Shown here: positions 7,274 through 14,776 of the stretch, piece by piece
Numbering within the stretch: position 1 is the stretch's first letter
How the letters are laid out: the number at the start of each line of letters is the position of its first letter
Origin: JAPUME01 sp964605715
Lineage (GTDB): Bacteria > Acidobacteriota > Terriglobia > UBA7540 > JAPUME01
Length of the DNA stretch: 43,198 bases
Reading direction: 5' to 3'
NCBI GenBank assembly: GCA_964605715.1
Contig: CAZSDV010000012.1
Coordinates: 1 to 43,198, forward strand
Position numbers and translations under genes: made by a program
Notes under the pieces: generated by a model
What the model was told of the DNA's origin: nothing
Seen by the model: the letters and a program-made list of their open reading frames with translations, nothing else
Databases searched by the model: none

Positions 7274-8494
7274 ATGAATTTTAAAATGATTCTGAAAATT
7301 TCAATTAAGGCTCTGAATAAGAGCAAAGCGAGGTCAATCCTCACTATGCTTGGGATTATCATTGGAGTTGGGGCACTGATATCTATGGTAAGCCTGGGCC
7401 AGGGGGCGCAGGTTCAAATCCAAGAAACGATTACGTCACGAGGCGCTAACCTTCTCTATGTTCGGCCAGGAAGTCGACGAACTCGTGGGTTTCATGGGGG
7501 CGCGGGAACAGTCAATACCCTGGTCCCTGGTGATGTGGACGCACTCCTTGCCGAATGCCCTTCGGTGGCCTTGGCCAGTCCTAGCGTTGGAGTAGCCAGT
7601 CAGGTGATATTTGGTAATCAGAATTGGTCCACTCGGATCGAGGGGTTTAATCAAGATTTTCCAACAATACGCAATTGGGGGCTCACTCAGGGGACTTTTT
7701 TTGAAGAGAACCAAGTTAAGACGGCTGCTAGAGTGGCCGTTCTTGGTCAAACAGTAAGTTCAATTTTATTTCAAGGAATGGACCCAGTTGGCCAAACTAT
7801 CCGGATCCGGAATCTCCCGTTTCAGGTCATCGGTGTTTTACAAAGAAAAGGGCAAAGTTCGTGGGGGCGCGACAACGACGATACTGTGGTGGTGCCGTAC
7901 ACTACCGTGCAGAAAAAAATGCTTGGAGGTGTCCTCAATATACAAAGCATTATGGTTTCAGCCATAAGCCCCAGAGCTACTTATACAGCTGAACAACAGA
8001 TATCCGAAACCTTGCGCCAACGCCATAAATTAAGGATTGGTCAAGAGGATGACTTTCAGGTCCGAAATATGAGTGAATTTGCAGAAGCGGCTGCGGAAAC
8101 AAATAAAACAATGACCCTTCTTCTCGCGTGCATTGCAGCAGTTTCCTTGCTTGTAGGTGGAATTGGCATTATGAATATAATGTTGGTGGCGGTAACCGAA
8201 CGAACGCGTGAAATTGGGATCCGAATGGCGATCGGGGCGAGACCGGACCATATTCGAATTCAATTTCTAGTTGAATCAATTTTACTTTGTTTGTTTGGTG
8301 GGATACTGGGCCTCATGCTAGGAGTTGGGGCATCTTTTGCTATATCTACCTTTCTGGGTTGGCCAACTCAATTGTCATCTTCATCCATGGTGTTAGGGGT
8401 TTGTTTTTCGGGATTAGTTGGGATCTTTTTTGGATATTATCCTGCCCATAAGGCTGCACTCCTTGATCCTATTGATGCACTACGATATGAATAG
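7274..8494 (+). CDS. MacB-like ABC permease (MacB periplasmic core and FtsX domain)
   Basis: The first helix (SILTMLGIIIGVGALISMVSL) is followed by a large periplasmic MacB_PCD domain (about residues 45-270). The C-terminal FtsX domain has three more helices, including LLVGGIGIMNIMLVAVTERTREIG, with the TERTREIGIRMAIGA coupling motif that contacts the ATPase. It ends with AALLDPIDALRYE, typical of the family. I chose ATG 7274; GTG 7253 and ATG 7286 are possible and none has a well-spaced RBS. It works with the two preceding genes; a TolC-family channel is encoded far away at 32440. It is the last gene of its operon and converges on ssb. Confidence 0.93.
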   Translation: MNFKMILKISIKALNKSKARSILTMLGIIIGVGALISMVSLGQGAQVQIQETITSRGANLLYVRPGSRRTRGFHGGAGTVNTLVPGDVDALLAECPSVALASPSVGVASQVIFGNQNWSTRIEGFNQDFPTIRNWGLTQGTFFEENQVKTAARVAVLGQTVSSILFQGMDPVGQTIRIRNLPFQVIGVLQRKGQSSWGRDNDDTVVVPYTTVQKKMLGGVLNIQSIMVSAISPRATYTAEQQISETLRQRHKLRIGQEDDFQVRNMSEFAEAAAETNKTMTLLLACIAAVSLLVGGIGIMNIMLVAVTERTREIGIRMAIGARPDHIRIQFLVESILLCLFGGILGLMLGVGASFAISTFLGWPTQLSSSSMVLGVCFSGLVGIFFGYYPAHKAALLDPIDALRYE

Positions 8495-8533
8495 AAATCT
8501 TTTGATTATGTTGTAGTATTTCGAATAATTAAG

Positions 8534-8549
8534 GGGATAGTTTTATCCC
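8534..8549. terminator. Hairpin between the convergent permease and ssb genes
   Basis: GGGATA (8534-8539) and TATCCC (8544-8549) form a 6-bp stem with loop GTTT. It sits between two converging genes, where a shared terminator is expected. No clear T run follows on either strand, so it is a weak candidate. Confidence 0.3.
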
Positions 8550-8605
8550 ATGGGTTACTGAGAAAATATTAGGTATTAATATGAAGTTAAAAATGAGTGA
8601 GACTA

Positions 8606-9076
8606 CTAGAAGGGGATGTCATCGTCAGTAATCTCAGCAGAAGGAGCAATGGCGGGAGATGAAGATGGAGATGGAGATGGAGCTGGAGCTGGAGCTTCCT
8701 TATCGCCTTGAGGTGTGCCTCCCTCACCCTGGCTATGCTCACTCCTAGATGAAAGCATTTTCATTTCTCGAGCTTCAATTTCAGTTGTCGTCCGCTTGTT
8801 CCCTTCCCGGTCCTCCCATTGACGGGTACGGAGCGGGCCCTCAATATAGACTAATTTTCCTTTCACAAGGTATTCTCCGCAAATTTCCGCAAGCCTGCGC
8901 CAGGCTACGATATTGTGCCATTCAGTACGACGCTGTTGTTCACCGTTCCGGTCTTTGTAGGTCTCATCAGTAGCAATTGAAAATTTGGCTACAGCTTGAC
9001 CGCTGGAGGTGTACTTGACCTCTGGGTCTTTACCTAAACGGCCAATTAACATGGCTTTGTTAATAGAAGCGGGCAT
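8606..9076 (-). CDS. ssb: Single-stranded DNA-binding protein
   Basis: A 156-aa protein of the usual SSB size. It has an N-terminal OB-fold domain (MLIGRLGKDPEVKYTSSGQAVAKFSIAT, then TEWHNIVAW, GKLVYIEGPLRTRQWED, residues 1-110). A disordered Ala/Pro/Ser linker (about 115-148) leads to the conserved acidic tip DDDIPF, which recruits repair and replication proteins. The linker is encoded by a hexanucleotide tandem repeat. It lies 75 bases downstream of cpoB on the same strand and may be transcribed with the tol genes. Confidence 0.97.
   Translation of the reverse strand: MPASINKAMLIGRLGKDPEVKYTSSGQAVAKFSIATDETYKDRNGEQQRRTEWHNIVAWRRLAEICGEYLVKGKLVYIEGPLRTRQWEDREGNKRTTTEIEAREMKMLSSRSEHSQGEGGTPQGDKEAPAPAPSPSPSSSPAIAPSAEITDDDIPF
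8655..8696 (+). repeat. Seven-copy hexanucleotide repeat inside ssb
   Basis: Seven consecutive 6-base units read GGAGAT, GAAGAT, GGAGAT, GGAGAT, GGAGCT, GGAGCT, GGAGCT on the plus strand. On the minus strand they encode alternating Ala-Pro and Ser-Pro in the SSB linker. The frame is preserved by any change in copy number, so linker length could vary between strains. Confidence 0.8.
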
Positions 9077-9151
9077 TTTGAATTACTTTACAAAATTTAG
9101 GTGGCGCTTTGTTTGAACAAAAATTAAGATGAACTTTTTTTCGGAATCATA

Positions 9152-9991
9152 TTAAGGGCGACCAGCAAGAGTAACTCCTAGTTGTTTAAGTTTTGTCCGC
9201 GCCAAATCCGCTTCAGTTGCCCTAGGAAATCGTGAGATTAGGCTGCGTAACTCGCGGATTCCTGCTTGTCTCTGTTTTAGTTCAAGTAAGGCAAAGGATT
9301 TCTTGAGTTGTGCGGACGGTAACTTATTACCAGTTGGGTAGCGCTCAATAACTCGGTTGTATTCTTCAACAGCCTTTTTGAAATTTCCTTGATTGTAATA
9401 GCAGTCCCCAATGTAGTACTGGGCATTCGATGCAAGGTCTGTATTCTTATGGAAATGCAGGTATTCTTGAAATTCCTGCACTGCAAGTTGGTATTGCCCA
9501 CTAGCGAAATCCCGGTAAGCCGTTTCATAAAGAGTGGAAGCTGAAGGAACCCCTCCAACCCCATCAGTTTGGGATATGCTGGATTCACTGGATGAATTTA
9601 TCGTTTGCAAGATATTTTGAGTTTCCACCATTCTGTCATGTATACGTCCCATCCTAGCCTTAGCTTCTTCCAGGCTTGCATTGAGAATTTCAATTTGGGT
9701 GGTGATGGTTTCCACTCGAGATGCGCTGGATGCAAGGTTTTTTTGGGTTACCACTCGCAGATCGCTCATTTCTGTTTGCATATGACGAACACTTGCTGTT
9801 GTTTGTTCTATAAGGGTCCGCAGGACGGCTGACTGGGAATCGACAGTTTGCTGTAAGACCTGCATTTGCATTTGGAGATTGTTCACCTGCTGAAGAATTT
9901 GGACAAGCTCCCTTTTTGCCGCTGTCGCGGGCCGCATTCCAACAGCAACCAAAGAGAAAACTAGGATAATCAAGAATTGAATTCTATTCAA
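9152..9991 (-). CDS. cpoB: Tol-Pal system protein CpoB/YbgF
   Basis: A periplasmic protein that coordinates Tol-Pal with cell-wall synthesis at division. A 279-aa product starts with a signal peptide (MNRIQFLIILVFSLVAVGMRP). A trimeric coiled coil (about residues 28-125) follows, then a Ser/Gly linker, then C-terminal TPR repeats (YETAYRDFASGQYQLAVQEF, NAQYYIGDCYYNQGNFKKAV, SFALLELKQRQAG). This order of coiled coil then TPRs is the CpoB pattern, and its position directly after pal agrees. About 200 bases separate it from pal. Confidence 0.92.
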   Translation of the reverse strand: MNRIQFLIILVFSLVAVGMRPATAAKRELVQILQQVNNLQMQMQVLQQTVDSQSAVLRTLIEQTTASVRHMQTEMSDLRVVTQKNLASSASRVETITTQIEILNASLEEAKARMGRIHDRMVETQNILQTINSSSESSISQTDGVGGVPSASTLYETAYRDFASGQYQLAVQEFQEYLHFHKNTDLASNAQYYIGDCYYNQGNFKKAVEEYNRVIERYPTGNKLPSAQLKKSFALLELKQRQAGIRELRSLISRFPRATEADLARTKLKQLGVTLAGRP

Positions 9992-10194
9992 AGTCGGGCT
10001 CCTTTGGATGACTATAAACCCTCACCGAGTGTAACCTTAGGAAACCCAAGGGTCAACTCATCTCTAAATTATAAAAATTCAGGATAATGCAAATATAAAA
10101 TGCTTTTTCACCCAGATACTAAACAACCCCAGAAAGTTGTCCGCTGAGACTCCATCTAGGGTTGTTTTATGGATACCTGTTAAATTTACTTAAT

Positions 10195-10941
10195 TTATTG
10201 GCCGAAGCGCATGTGCGCTCGGCGATTTTCTTGCCAGCATTCCTCGTCATTCACAGTACATGATGGCCGAGATTTACCGTAAGAAACGGCCCTAATACGA
10301 CCCTCTGGAATACCAAGGTTGACAAGATACTCCTTAGCCGAATTGGCTCGACGGTCGCCGAGACCTAAATTGTATTCCTCGCTGCCTCGAGCATCACAGT
10401 GTCCTTCAACTGTGAAACGAATACCTGGGCGACTTCGGAGGAATTCGGCGTTTTTAGACAGCGCATCCCCTGCATCAGGCCTGATGGTGTAGCTGTCAAA
10501 GTCAAAGTAGGCGTGTTTTATATTTTGATCAAAGAGCTCTACTTCAGAAATTTCCTTGACCGGAGGCGGTGGAGGTGGAGGTGGAATGACCACTGTCACT
10601 CGCGCTGTGGCAGAGTCGGTGCCACCTGGACCTGTTACGGTCAGGGTATATGTGGTCGACTTGCTAGGGGCAACCTTGCGGTTGCCTTGCGAATCAACAC
10701 TTCCTACTCCTGGTTGCAGATCTAGCTTAGTTGCATTTTCTGAACTCCAGGTCAGCTTGGCTGATTGTCCTTTGTCAATTGTACCTGGCACCGCGCTCAA
10801 CGTAACTGTCGGAGCTGCCGGAGGCGGTGGAGGTGGAGGGGGCGGTGCTGGCGCTGCTATTTTCTTTTTGCACGCACCTGCGAACAAGACCGCCGCTACC
10901 AATAGTATCAGGGTAGCAGCTGTACGTTTCTTGGGATTCAT
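10195..10941 (-). CDS. pal: Peptidoglycan-associated lipoprotein Pal with an added Ig-like domain
   Basis: Outer-membrane lipoprotein that binds peptidoglycan and TolB. A signal peptide ends in the lipobox FAGAC. Two polyproline stretches flank an Ig-like/bacterial surface domain (about residues 45-118; VTLSAVPGTIDKGQSAKLTW, TTYTLTVTGPGG). A C-terminal OmpA-like domain follows, with YFDFDSYTIRPDAGDAL, VEGHCDARGSEEYNLGLGDRRA and the usual YGKSRPSC ending. E. coli Pal is about 170 aa with a short linker; this one is about 249 aa. ATG 10941 is preferred over ATG 10947 because AAGGAGG (10949-10955) is seven bases from the former and only one from the latter. Confidence 0.93.
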   Translation of the reverse strand: MNPKKRTAATLILLVAAVLFAGACKKKIAAPAPPPPPPPPPAAPTVTLSAVPGTIDKGQSAKLTWSSENATKLDLQPGVGSVDSQGNRKVAPSKSTTYTLTVTGPGGTDSATARVTVVIPPPPPPPPVKEISEVELFDQNIKHAYFDFDSYTIRPDAGDALSKNAEFLRSRPGIRFTVEGHCDARGSEEYNLGLGDRRANSAKEYLVNLGIPEGRIRAVSYGKSRPSCTVNDEECWQENRRAHMRFGQ

Positions 10942-10948
10942 GCTCATG

Positions 10949-10955
10949 CCTCCTT
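10949..10955 (-). promoter_or_regulatory. Ribosome binding site deciding the pal start
   Basis: On the minus strand AAGGAGG lies seven bases before the ATG ending at 10941 and almost touches the ATG ending at 10947. The downstream ATG is therefore the likelier start. Confidence 0.7.
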
Positions 10956-11107
10956 CAGAATCTTTGTGTTCTGGTATATTCTTGTCGTCCCACTTAATTT
11001 AGTACGCCGGATCCTAACATTACCCCTTACCCTATTCATGGGATCGGCCGGATACCAAGGCGCGGAAAGTTTATCATTAACACTGAAGGGAAAACAAGGA
11101 TAAATAA

Positions 11108-12460
11108 CTAGAATCCTCTTTCAGGGGATCTACTTAAATTAGACCAAGCGGGTCCCCAGTTCCGTCCTACTGACGTTAAACGCCTAGGGCTGGACCCGTC
11201 GGAGAGCATTAGCCAAACTTGATTTGAGCCCGATCTATTTGATTCAAACACGATGTGCCTCCCATCTGGCGCCCATGAAGGGCGTTCATTTCTTCCAGAA
11301 TCATGAGTTAGCTGTACTACGCGTCCAGAGGCGATTTCAAGAAGATAAATATCGTAGTGCCCTGTTTCACCCACCATCCAGGCAAACGCTATAAACTGAC
11401 CGTTAGGGGACCAGGCAGGGGTGGTAGCGGATCCCCCCATAGTGATGACACGTCGAACATTTGATCCATTTGCGTCCATAATGTATAGCTGTGGCGGGCC
11501 AATGCGGTCAGAAATAAATGCAATTTCATTTCCAGTTCGAGGGTTCCAGCTGGGAGAGATATCTACGCCGCGCGAAAATGTTAGTCGCTGTAAATTAAAC
11601 CCATTAACATCAGAGACGTAAATTTCTGGGTCACCGCTCATACTAGAACAAAATGCAATCTTGTCGCCCTTCGGAGACCAGGCGGGGGTGGTATTTAGTC
11701 CACGATAGGTTGGAAATGGAATTCGCCGGTTTGTTTCCAGGGAATGAATAAAAATTTGCGGCGTCCCTGTGCTGTAACTTGTAAAAGCAATCCTAGTGTT
11801 GTCGTGGGACCATCGCGGTGTTAGCGACATGGACTTGTAGTTAGTTAACGGTAGCTGGCTGTTCCCATCGTAGTCCATAACCATAATTTCTTCATGCCCG
11901 CTTCGCTTGCTTACGAAAGTGATTTGGGTTGAGTTGATACCGGGAAGACCACCGCCTAGATTAAGAATTATTTCATCAGCAAATCGATGAGCGACACCCC
12001 GAGCTGATCGATTGTTAATTTCAGAGACGTAACGTTTTGCCAAAACCGCTGGCTTAAGAGGTGATCTAATATCAAATAATCGAGCAGTGACAACGAGATT
12101 TCCTTGGATTGTTTCTGTTTTGCCAAAGACTAACATTTGGGTTTGTACGGGAGGTTCGCTCCAGGGTTCAAATTTTACCTCCTGGGGTTCAGTTGGAATT
12201 CCAAGTGGATAAAAGCTAGGATTTACCATATCAAAAATTCCAGCAGCTTCAAGGTCGTTCCAGAGGACCTCATTGAAAGTTTTCGTGACAGAATGCAAAG
12301 GTGAATCTGTAGAACGAGGTTGGAATTCTGGATTTGCTAATCTTATTTTTTCAACGCCTAGATTAATTCCTGTTCTGAACCAATCTTCTTGCGCAAAAAA
12401 GAAGGCTGGAACAAAAAGAATAATAACGAATAACATACAAAGAAGGGGGGATTTTCCCAT
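11108..12460 (-). CDS. tolB: Tol-Pal periplasmic protein TolB
   Basis: The soluble periplasmic partner of Pal and TolA. The 450-aa product has a signal peptide (LLCMLFVIILFVPAFFFAQ), an N-terminal alpha/beta domain (about residues 25-165) and a C-terminal beta-propeller of WD40-like PD40 repeats. The repeats include LTPRWSHDNTRIAFTSY, TPAWSPKGDKIAFCSS, SPSWNPRTGNEIAFISD, TPAWSPNGQFIAF and RPSWAPDGRHIVFES. Length and architecture match TolB. AAGGAGAGG lies upstream of ATG 12460. It lies between tolA and pal, as in most Gram-negative bacteria. Confidence 0.96.
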   Translation of the reverse strand: MGKSPLLCMLFVIILFVPAFFFAQEDWFRTGINLGVEKIRLANPEFQPRSTDSPLHSVTKTFNEVLWNDLEAAGIFDMVNPSFYPLGIPTEPQEVKFEPWSEPPVQTQMLVFGKTETIQGNLVVTARLFDIRSPLKPAVLAKRYVSEINNRSARGVAHRFADEIILNLGGGLPGINSTQITFVSKRSGHEEIMVMDYDGNSQLPLTNYKSMSLTPRWSHDNTRIAFTSYSTGTPQIFIHSLETNRRIPFPTYRGLNTTPAWSPKGDKIAFCSSMSGDPEIYVSDVNGFNLQRLTFSRGVDISPSWNPRTGNEIAFISDRIGPPQLYIMDANGSNVRRVITMGGSATTPAWSPNGQFIAFAWMVGETGHYDIYLLEIASGRVVQLTHDSGRNERPSWAPDGRHIVFESNRSGSNQVWLMLSDGSSPRRLTSVGRNWGPAWSNLSRSPERGF

Positions 12461-12540
12461 GCTACAGCCTCTCCTTAAATAAGCAAATTTTCAGTTTCTA
12501 AATAAGAACAAAATTTCCGCCCTGGTATACAGGTGTTGAG

Positions 12541-13365
12541 TTATTGTCTTTGAAAATCAAACCAAAATTCAACGGACACGTTGGAGCCAGAGTAATTTCT
12601 CGGAAGGGGAGCTAGGGGACTTGAAGCTAAAATTGCACGTATTCCAGAGCGATCCACTTCTGGAATTCCACTGGATTCGGTAATATTAATATTGTCAATT
12701 TGGCCATTTCTTAAAATACTGAAGTTAATATAAAGGCGTGGTGCTGTAGAAATTCTTGAACTTACGGTAGCCAATAGCCAGTTGGCACTTATACGTGATC
12801 GAACCGCTTGTACATACCAAGCGAACCTTTCCCCAAAATCTCCCCCTAGGTTAACTCCTCCTTGGCCAGTACCGTTGCTAAATTGCGCATAAGAGATTGC
12901 AGGAGCCCCTCCTTGGCCAAACGGAACGGCATTATCTGGCGGTTTTATGGGCTCTTTCTGGATTCGGGTGTTGATTCGTTTAAATTTAGGCTCAGGAACA
13001 GCTTTATCGAATTTTTGGATTTTGGCTTTAGGGGTAGTCACGGTTTTTTTGGCTCTTTTTTTCTTCTGTTTGTGAAGTCCTCTGGTTTGGTTGGCAATAG
13101 TACTAGTTGCAGCCCGCATTCCAGCCGGCAAGGGGATCCCCTGGAGAGAAGCGACTGTCTTGACCTTAACAGCTCTTCCTCCATCTAGAACAGTCCCCCA
13201 CCCTGGGCTGCGAGAAAATCCAATTCGAGAGGAAATTAAAATAAGTGAAAATAACACTATATGGAGAAGGATCGATATCCCAATGGGATCTCGAAGGCCA
13301 TTCCTGTGCCTACCCTTGGGGAATCTTGATATCATTGGGTTAATCTTTTTTTGCATGGATGCCAT
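12541..13365 (-). CDS. tolA: TolA/TonB-like energy transducer
   Basis: An inner-membrane protein that carries proton-motive force from TolQR to TolB and Pal. The 274-aa product has a basic N-terminus, one membrane helix (about residues 28-46; ISILLHIVLFSLILIS) and a Lys/Pro-rich periplasmic linker (KKKRAKKTVTTPKAK, KFKRINTRIQKEPIKPP). The C-terminal domain is of TonB/TolA type (WYVQAVRSRISANWL, RLYINFSILRNGQIDNI, SSGIPEVDRSGIRAIL). The C-terminus fits the general TonB C-terminal family better than enterobacterial TolA. Its place between tolR and tolB supports the TolA role. It starts one base after the tolR stop, so translation is probably coupled. Confidence 0.88.
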   Translation of the reverse strand: MASMQKKINPMISRFPKGRHRNGLRDPIGISILLHIVLFSLILISSRIGFSRSPGWGTVLDGGRAVKVKTVASLQGIPLPAGMRAATSTIANQTRGLHKQKKKRAKKTVTTPKAKIQKFDKAVPEPKFKRINTRIQKEPIKPPDNAVPFGQGGAPAISYAQFSNGTGQGGVNLGGDFGERFAWYVQAVRSRISANWLLATVSSRISTAPRLYINFSILRNGQIDNINITESSGIPEVDRSGIRAILASSPLAPLPRNYSGSNVSVEFWFDFQRQ

Positions 13366-13366
13366 T

Positions 13367-13783
13367 TTATCGAGTGGAGAGGGGTTCGGTTACGATATTA
13401 ATGTTCGTTAGGTTGGATTCTCTTAGGGAGTCCACCACCTGTGCAAAAGATCCGAAAGGGACCGTCCGATCCGCACGGATGAATACAGCCGATTCCTTGT
13501 CAGCCCCCTTGCTTTCAAGGAGAACCTTAGCTAACTGATTGATGTTCACTGGTTTGTTTCCAATATATACTGTTTGTTTTTTATCAATTGTCACGATAAG
13601 CCTTTGAGTTTCGACAGAACGAACGGTTTTGGTTTGAGGAAGGTCAACCTCAATACCTGATTCTAATATTGGGGCGGTGATCATAAAAATAATTAAAAGG
13701 ACGAGCACGACATCCACAAAGGGGGTAACGTTTATATCGGATAGCGCCGTCTGGGTTTTTCCTTCCTGACTGGTAAACGCCAT
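13367..13783 (-). CDS. tolR: TolR/ExbD-type proton-channel subunit
   Basis: A 138-aa inner-membrane protein with one N-terminal helix. The conserved aspartate, NVTPFVDVVLVLLIIFMIT (Asp near residue 24), gates proton flow with TolQ. A periplasmic domain follows, with GIEVDLPQT and VFIRADRTVPFGSFAQVVDSL, the usual ExbD/TolR pattern. It lies between tolQ (47-base gap) and tolA (one base). Sequence alone cannot separate TolR from ExbD; the operon supports TolR. Confidence 0.94.
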   Translation of the reverse strand: MAFTSQEGKTQTALSDINVTPFVDVVLVLLIIFMITAPILESGIEVDLPQTKTVRSVETQRLIVTIDKKQTVYIGNKPVNINQLAKVLLESKGADKESAVFIRADRTVPFGSFAQVVDSLRESNLTNINIVTEPLSTR

Positions 13784-13830
13784 TACTGGACCTTCTCATA
13801 TCGAGCTTTGTAGAAAGGTATTATTGGTGC

Positions 13831-14532
13831 TTAGGTAAAGTTCCTCTCGGTCATATTTATGAATTCAAGGCAAAAGTCATCCATTTGAGATCCGAAAGTC
13901 TTTAAGCGCTGCAAAAACTGATTGTAAGCGATCACTGCTGGAATGGCTGCAAAAAGACCCGCAGCTGTGGCGATTAAAGCCTCAGAGATTCCAGGTGCCA
14001 CACTACGGATAGAGGCTGAACCTCCAGCGGAGAGACTTGAAAAGGCCCCCATAATACCCCAGACTGTCCCAAAGAGGCCAATAAATGGAGTTGTTGCACC
14101 AATTGTTGCGAGCCAACTCATCCATTTTTCAAGTTTGGTTAATTCTCCTGAAGCTGCAATCTGAAGGGCGCGTTGTATGCTCGATAAGCTTTTAATGCGA
14201 GGTTTATCGTGACCCTCCACGGTTATTGCTTGATTTTCAATTTCCTGGTATCCCCCCTCGAAGACGCCAACAAGCGGACTTTCCTGAAATGTGTGGTAGG
14301 AATTGCGGATATCTGATAATTTTCGACTGTTTCGGAACATTTGCAGAAAAGCTTTATTTTGCTTTCGAGCCCTTTTGTACGTGCGCGTTTTTTGAATAGT
14401 AATGGACCAAGAGAAGATTGAGGCTAAAAGAAGAGTGACAAGGACAATGCGAGCAACGGGGCCTGTATTGCCCAAAAGTTGCCAGATTTCCCCGCTAACG
14501 TAAACTACCCAGACAGCTGCGGAGATAACCAT
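13831..14532 (-). CDS. tolQ: TolQ/ExbB-type proton-channel subunit
   Basis: A 233-aa protein with three membrane helices: GPVARIVLVTLLLASIFSW near residues 24-42, and a pair near 140-165 and 185-205. The family core is GTVWGIMGAFSSLSAGGSASIRSVAPGISEALIATAAGLFAAIPAVIAYN, quoted only to show its landmarks: GTVWGIM, PGISEALIATAAGL and IPAVIAYN. With TolR it forms the proton-driven motor for outer-membrane constriction. AAGGGGG lies upstream of ATG 14532. It is the first gene of the tol operon. The ybgC gene often found before tolQ is absent here; a related thioesterase lies at 36616. Confidence 0.94.
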   Translation of the reverse strand: MVISAAVWVVYVSGEIWQLLGNTGPVARIVLVTLLLASIFSWSITIQKTRTYKRARKQNKAFLQMFRNSRKLSDIRNSYHTFQESPLVGVFEGGYQEIENQAITVEGHDKPRIKSLSSIQRALQIAASGELTKLEKWMSWLATIGATTPFIGLFGTVWGIMGAFSSLSAGGSASIRSVAPGISEALIATAAGLFAAIPAVIAYNQFLQRLKTFGSQMDDFCLEFINMTERNFT

Positions 14533-14578
14533 CCCACCCCCTTAAGGCTAGGAGCCCTTTCTGATCCTCGTCGCTCAT

Positions 14579-14607
14579 AACCTAGCATAAGGCGTATTGT
14601 GCGTCAA
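14579..14607 (-). promoter_or_regulatory. Candidate promoter for the tol operon
   Basis: On the minus strand, TTGACG (14602-14607) and TAGGTT (14579-14584) are spaced by 17 bases, a sigma70-like layout upstream of tolQ. The -10 match is only partial. Confidence 0.35.
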
Positions 14608-14667
14608 TCTTTGTGGGTGCTGCCTGATTAACCCGGATGAACTCAAACTAGCTGGAGTATTGAACGA

Positions 14668-14695
14668 TTGAGTTTGGTTGTAGATTCGTTATAGA
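14668..14695 (+). promoter_or_regulatory. Candidate promoter for miaB
   Basis: TTGAGT (14668-14673) and TATAGA (14690-14695) are 16 bases apart and about 80 bases before the miaB start. It faces away from the tol promoter candidate in the same divergent spacer. The assignment rests on hexamer similarity alone. Confidence 0.3.
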
Positions 14696-14776
14696 ATTTA
14701 GATTACAGGAACAGAACATCTTTCTTAAGAACGCCAGGATGCCCGTGCCTTACTCCTTAAATATATTGGATTCCCT

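Noticed and set aside
10556..11002. Plus-strand glycine-rich frame opposite pal
   Set aside because: It is the antisense of the polyproline and Ig-coding part of pal and has no RBS or known motif.
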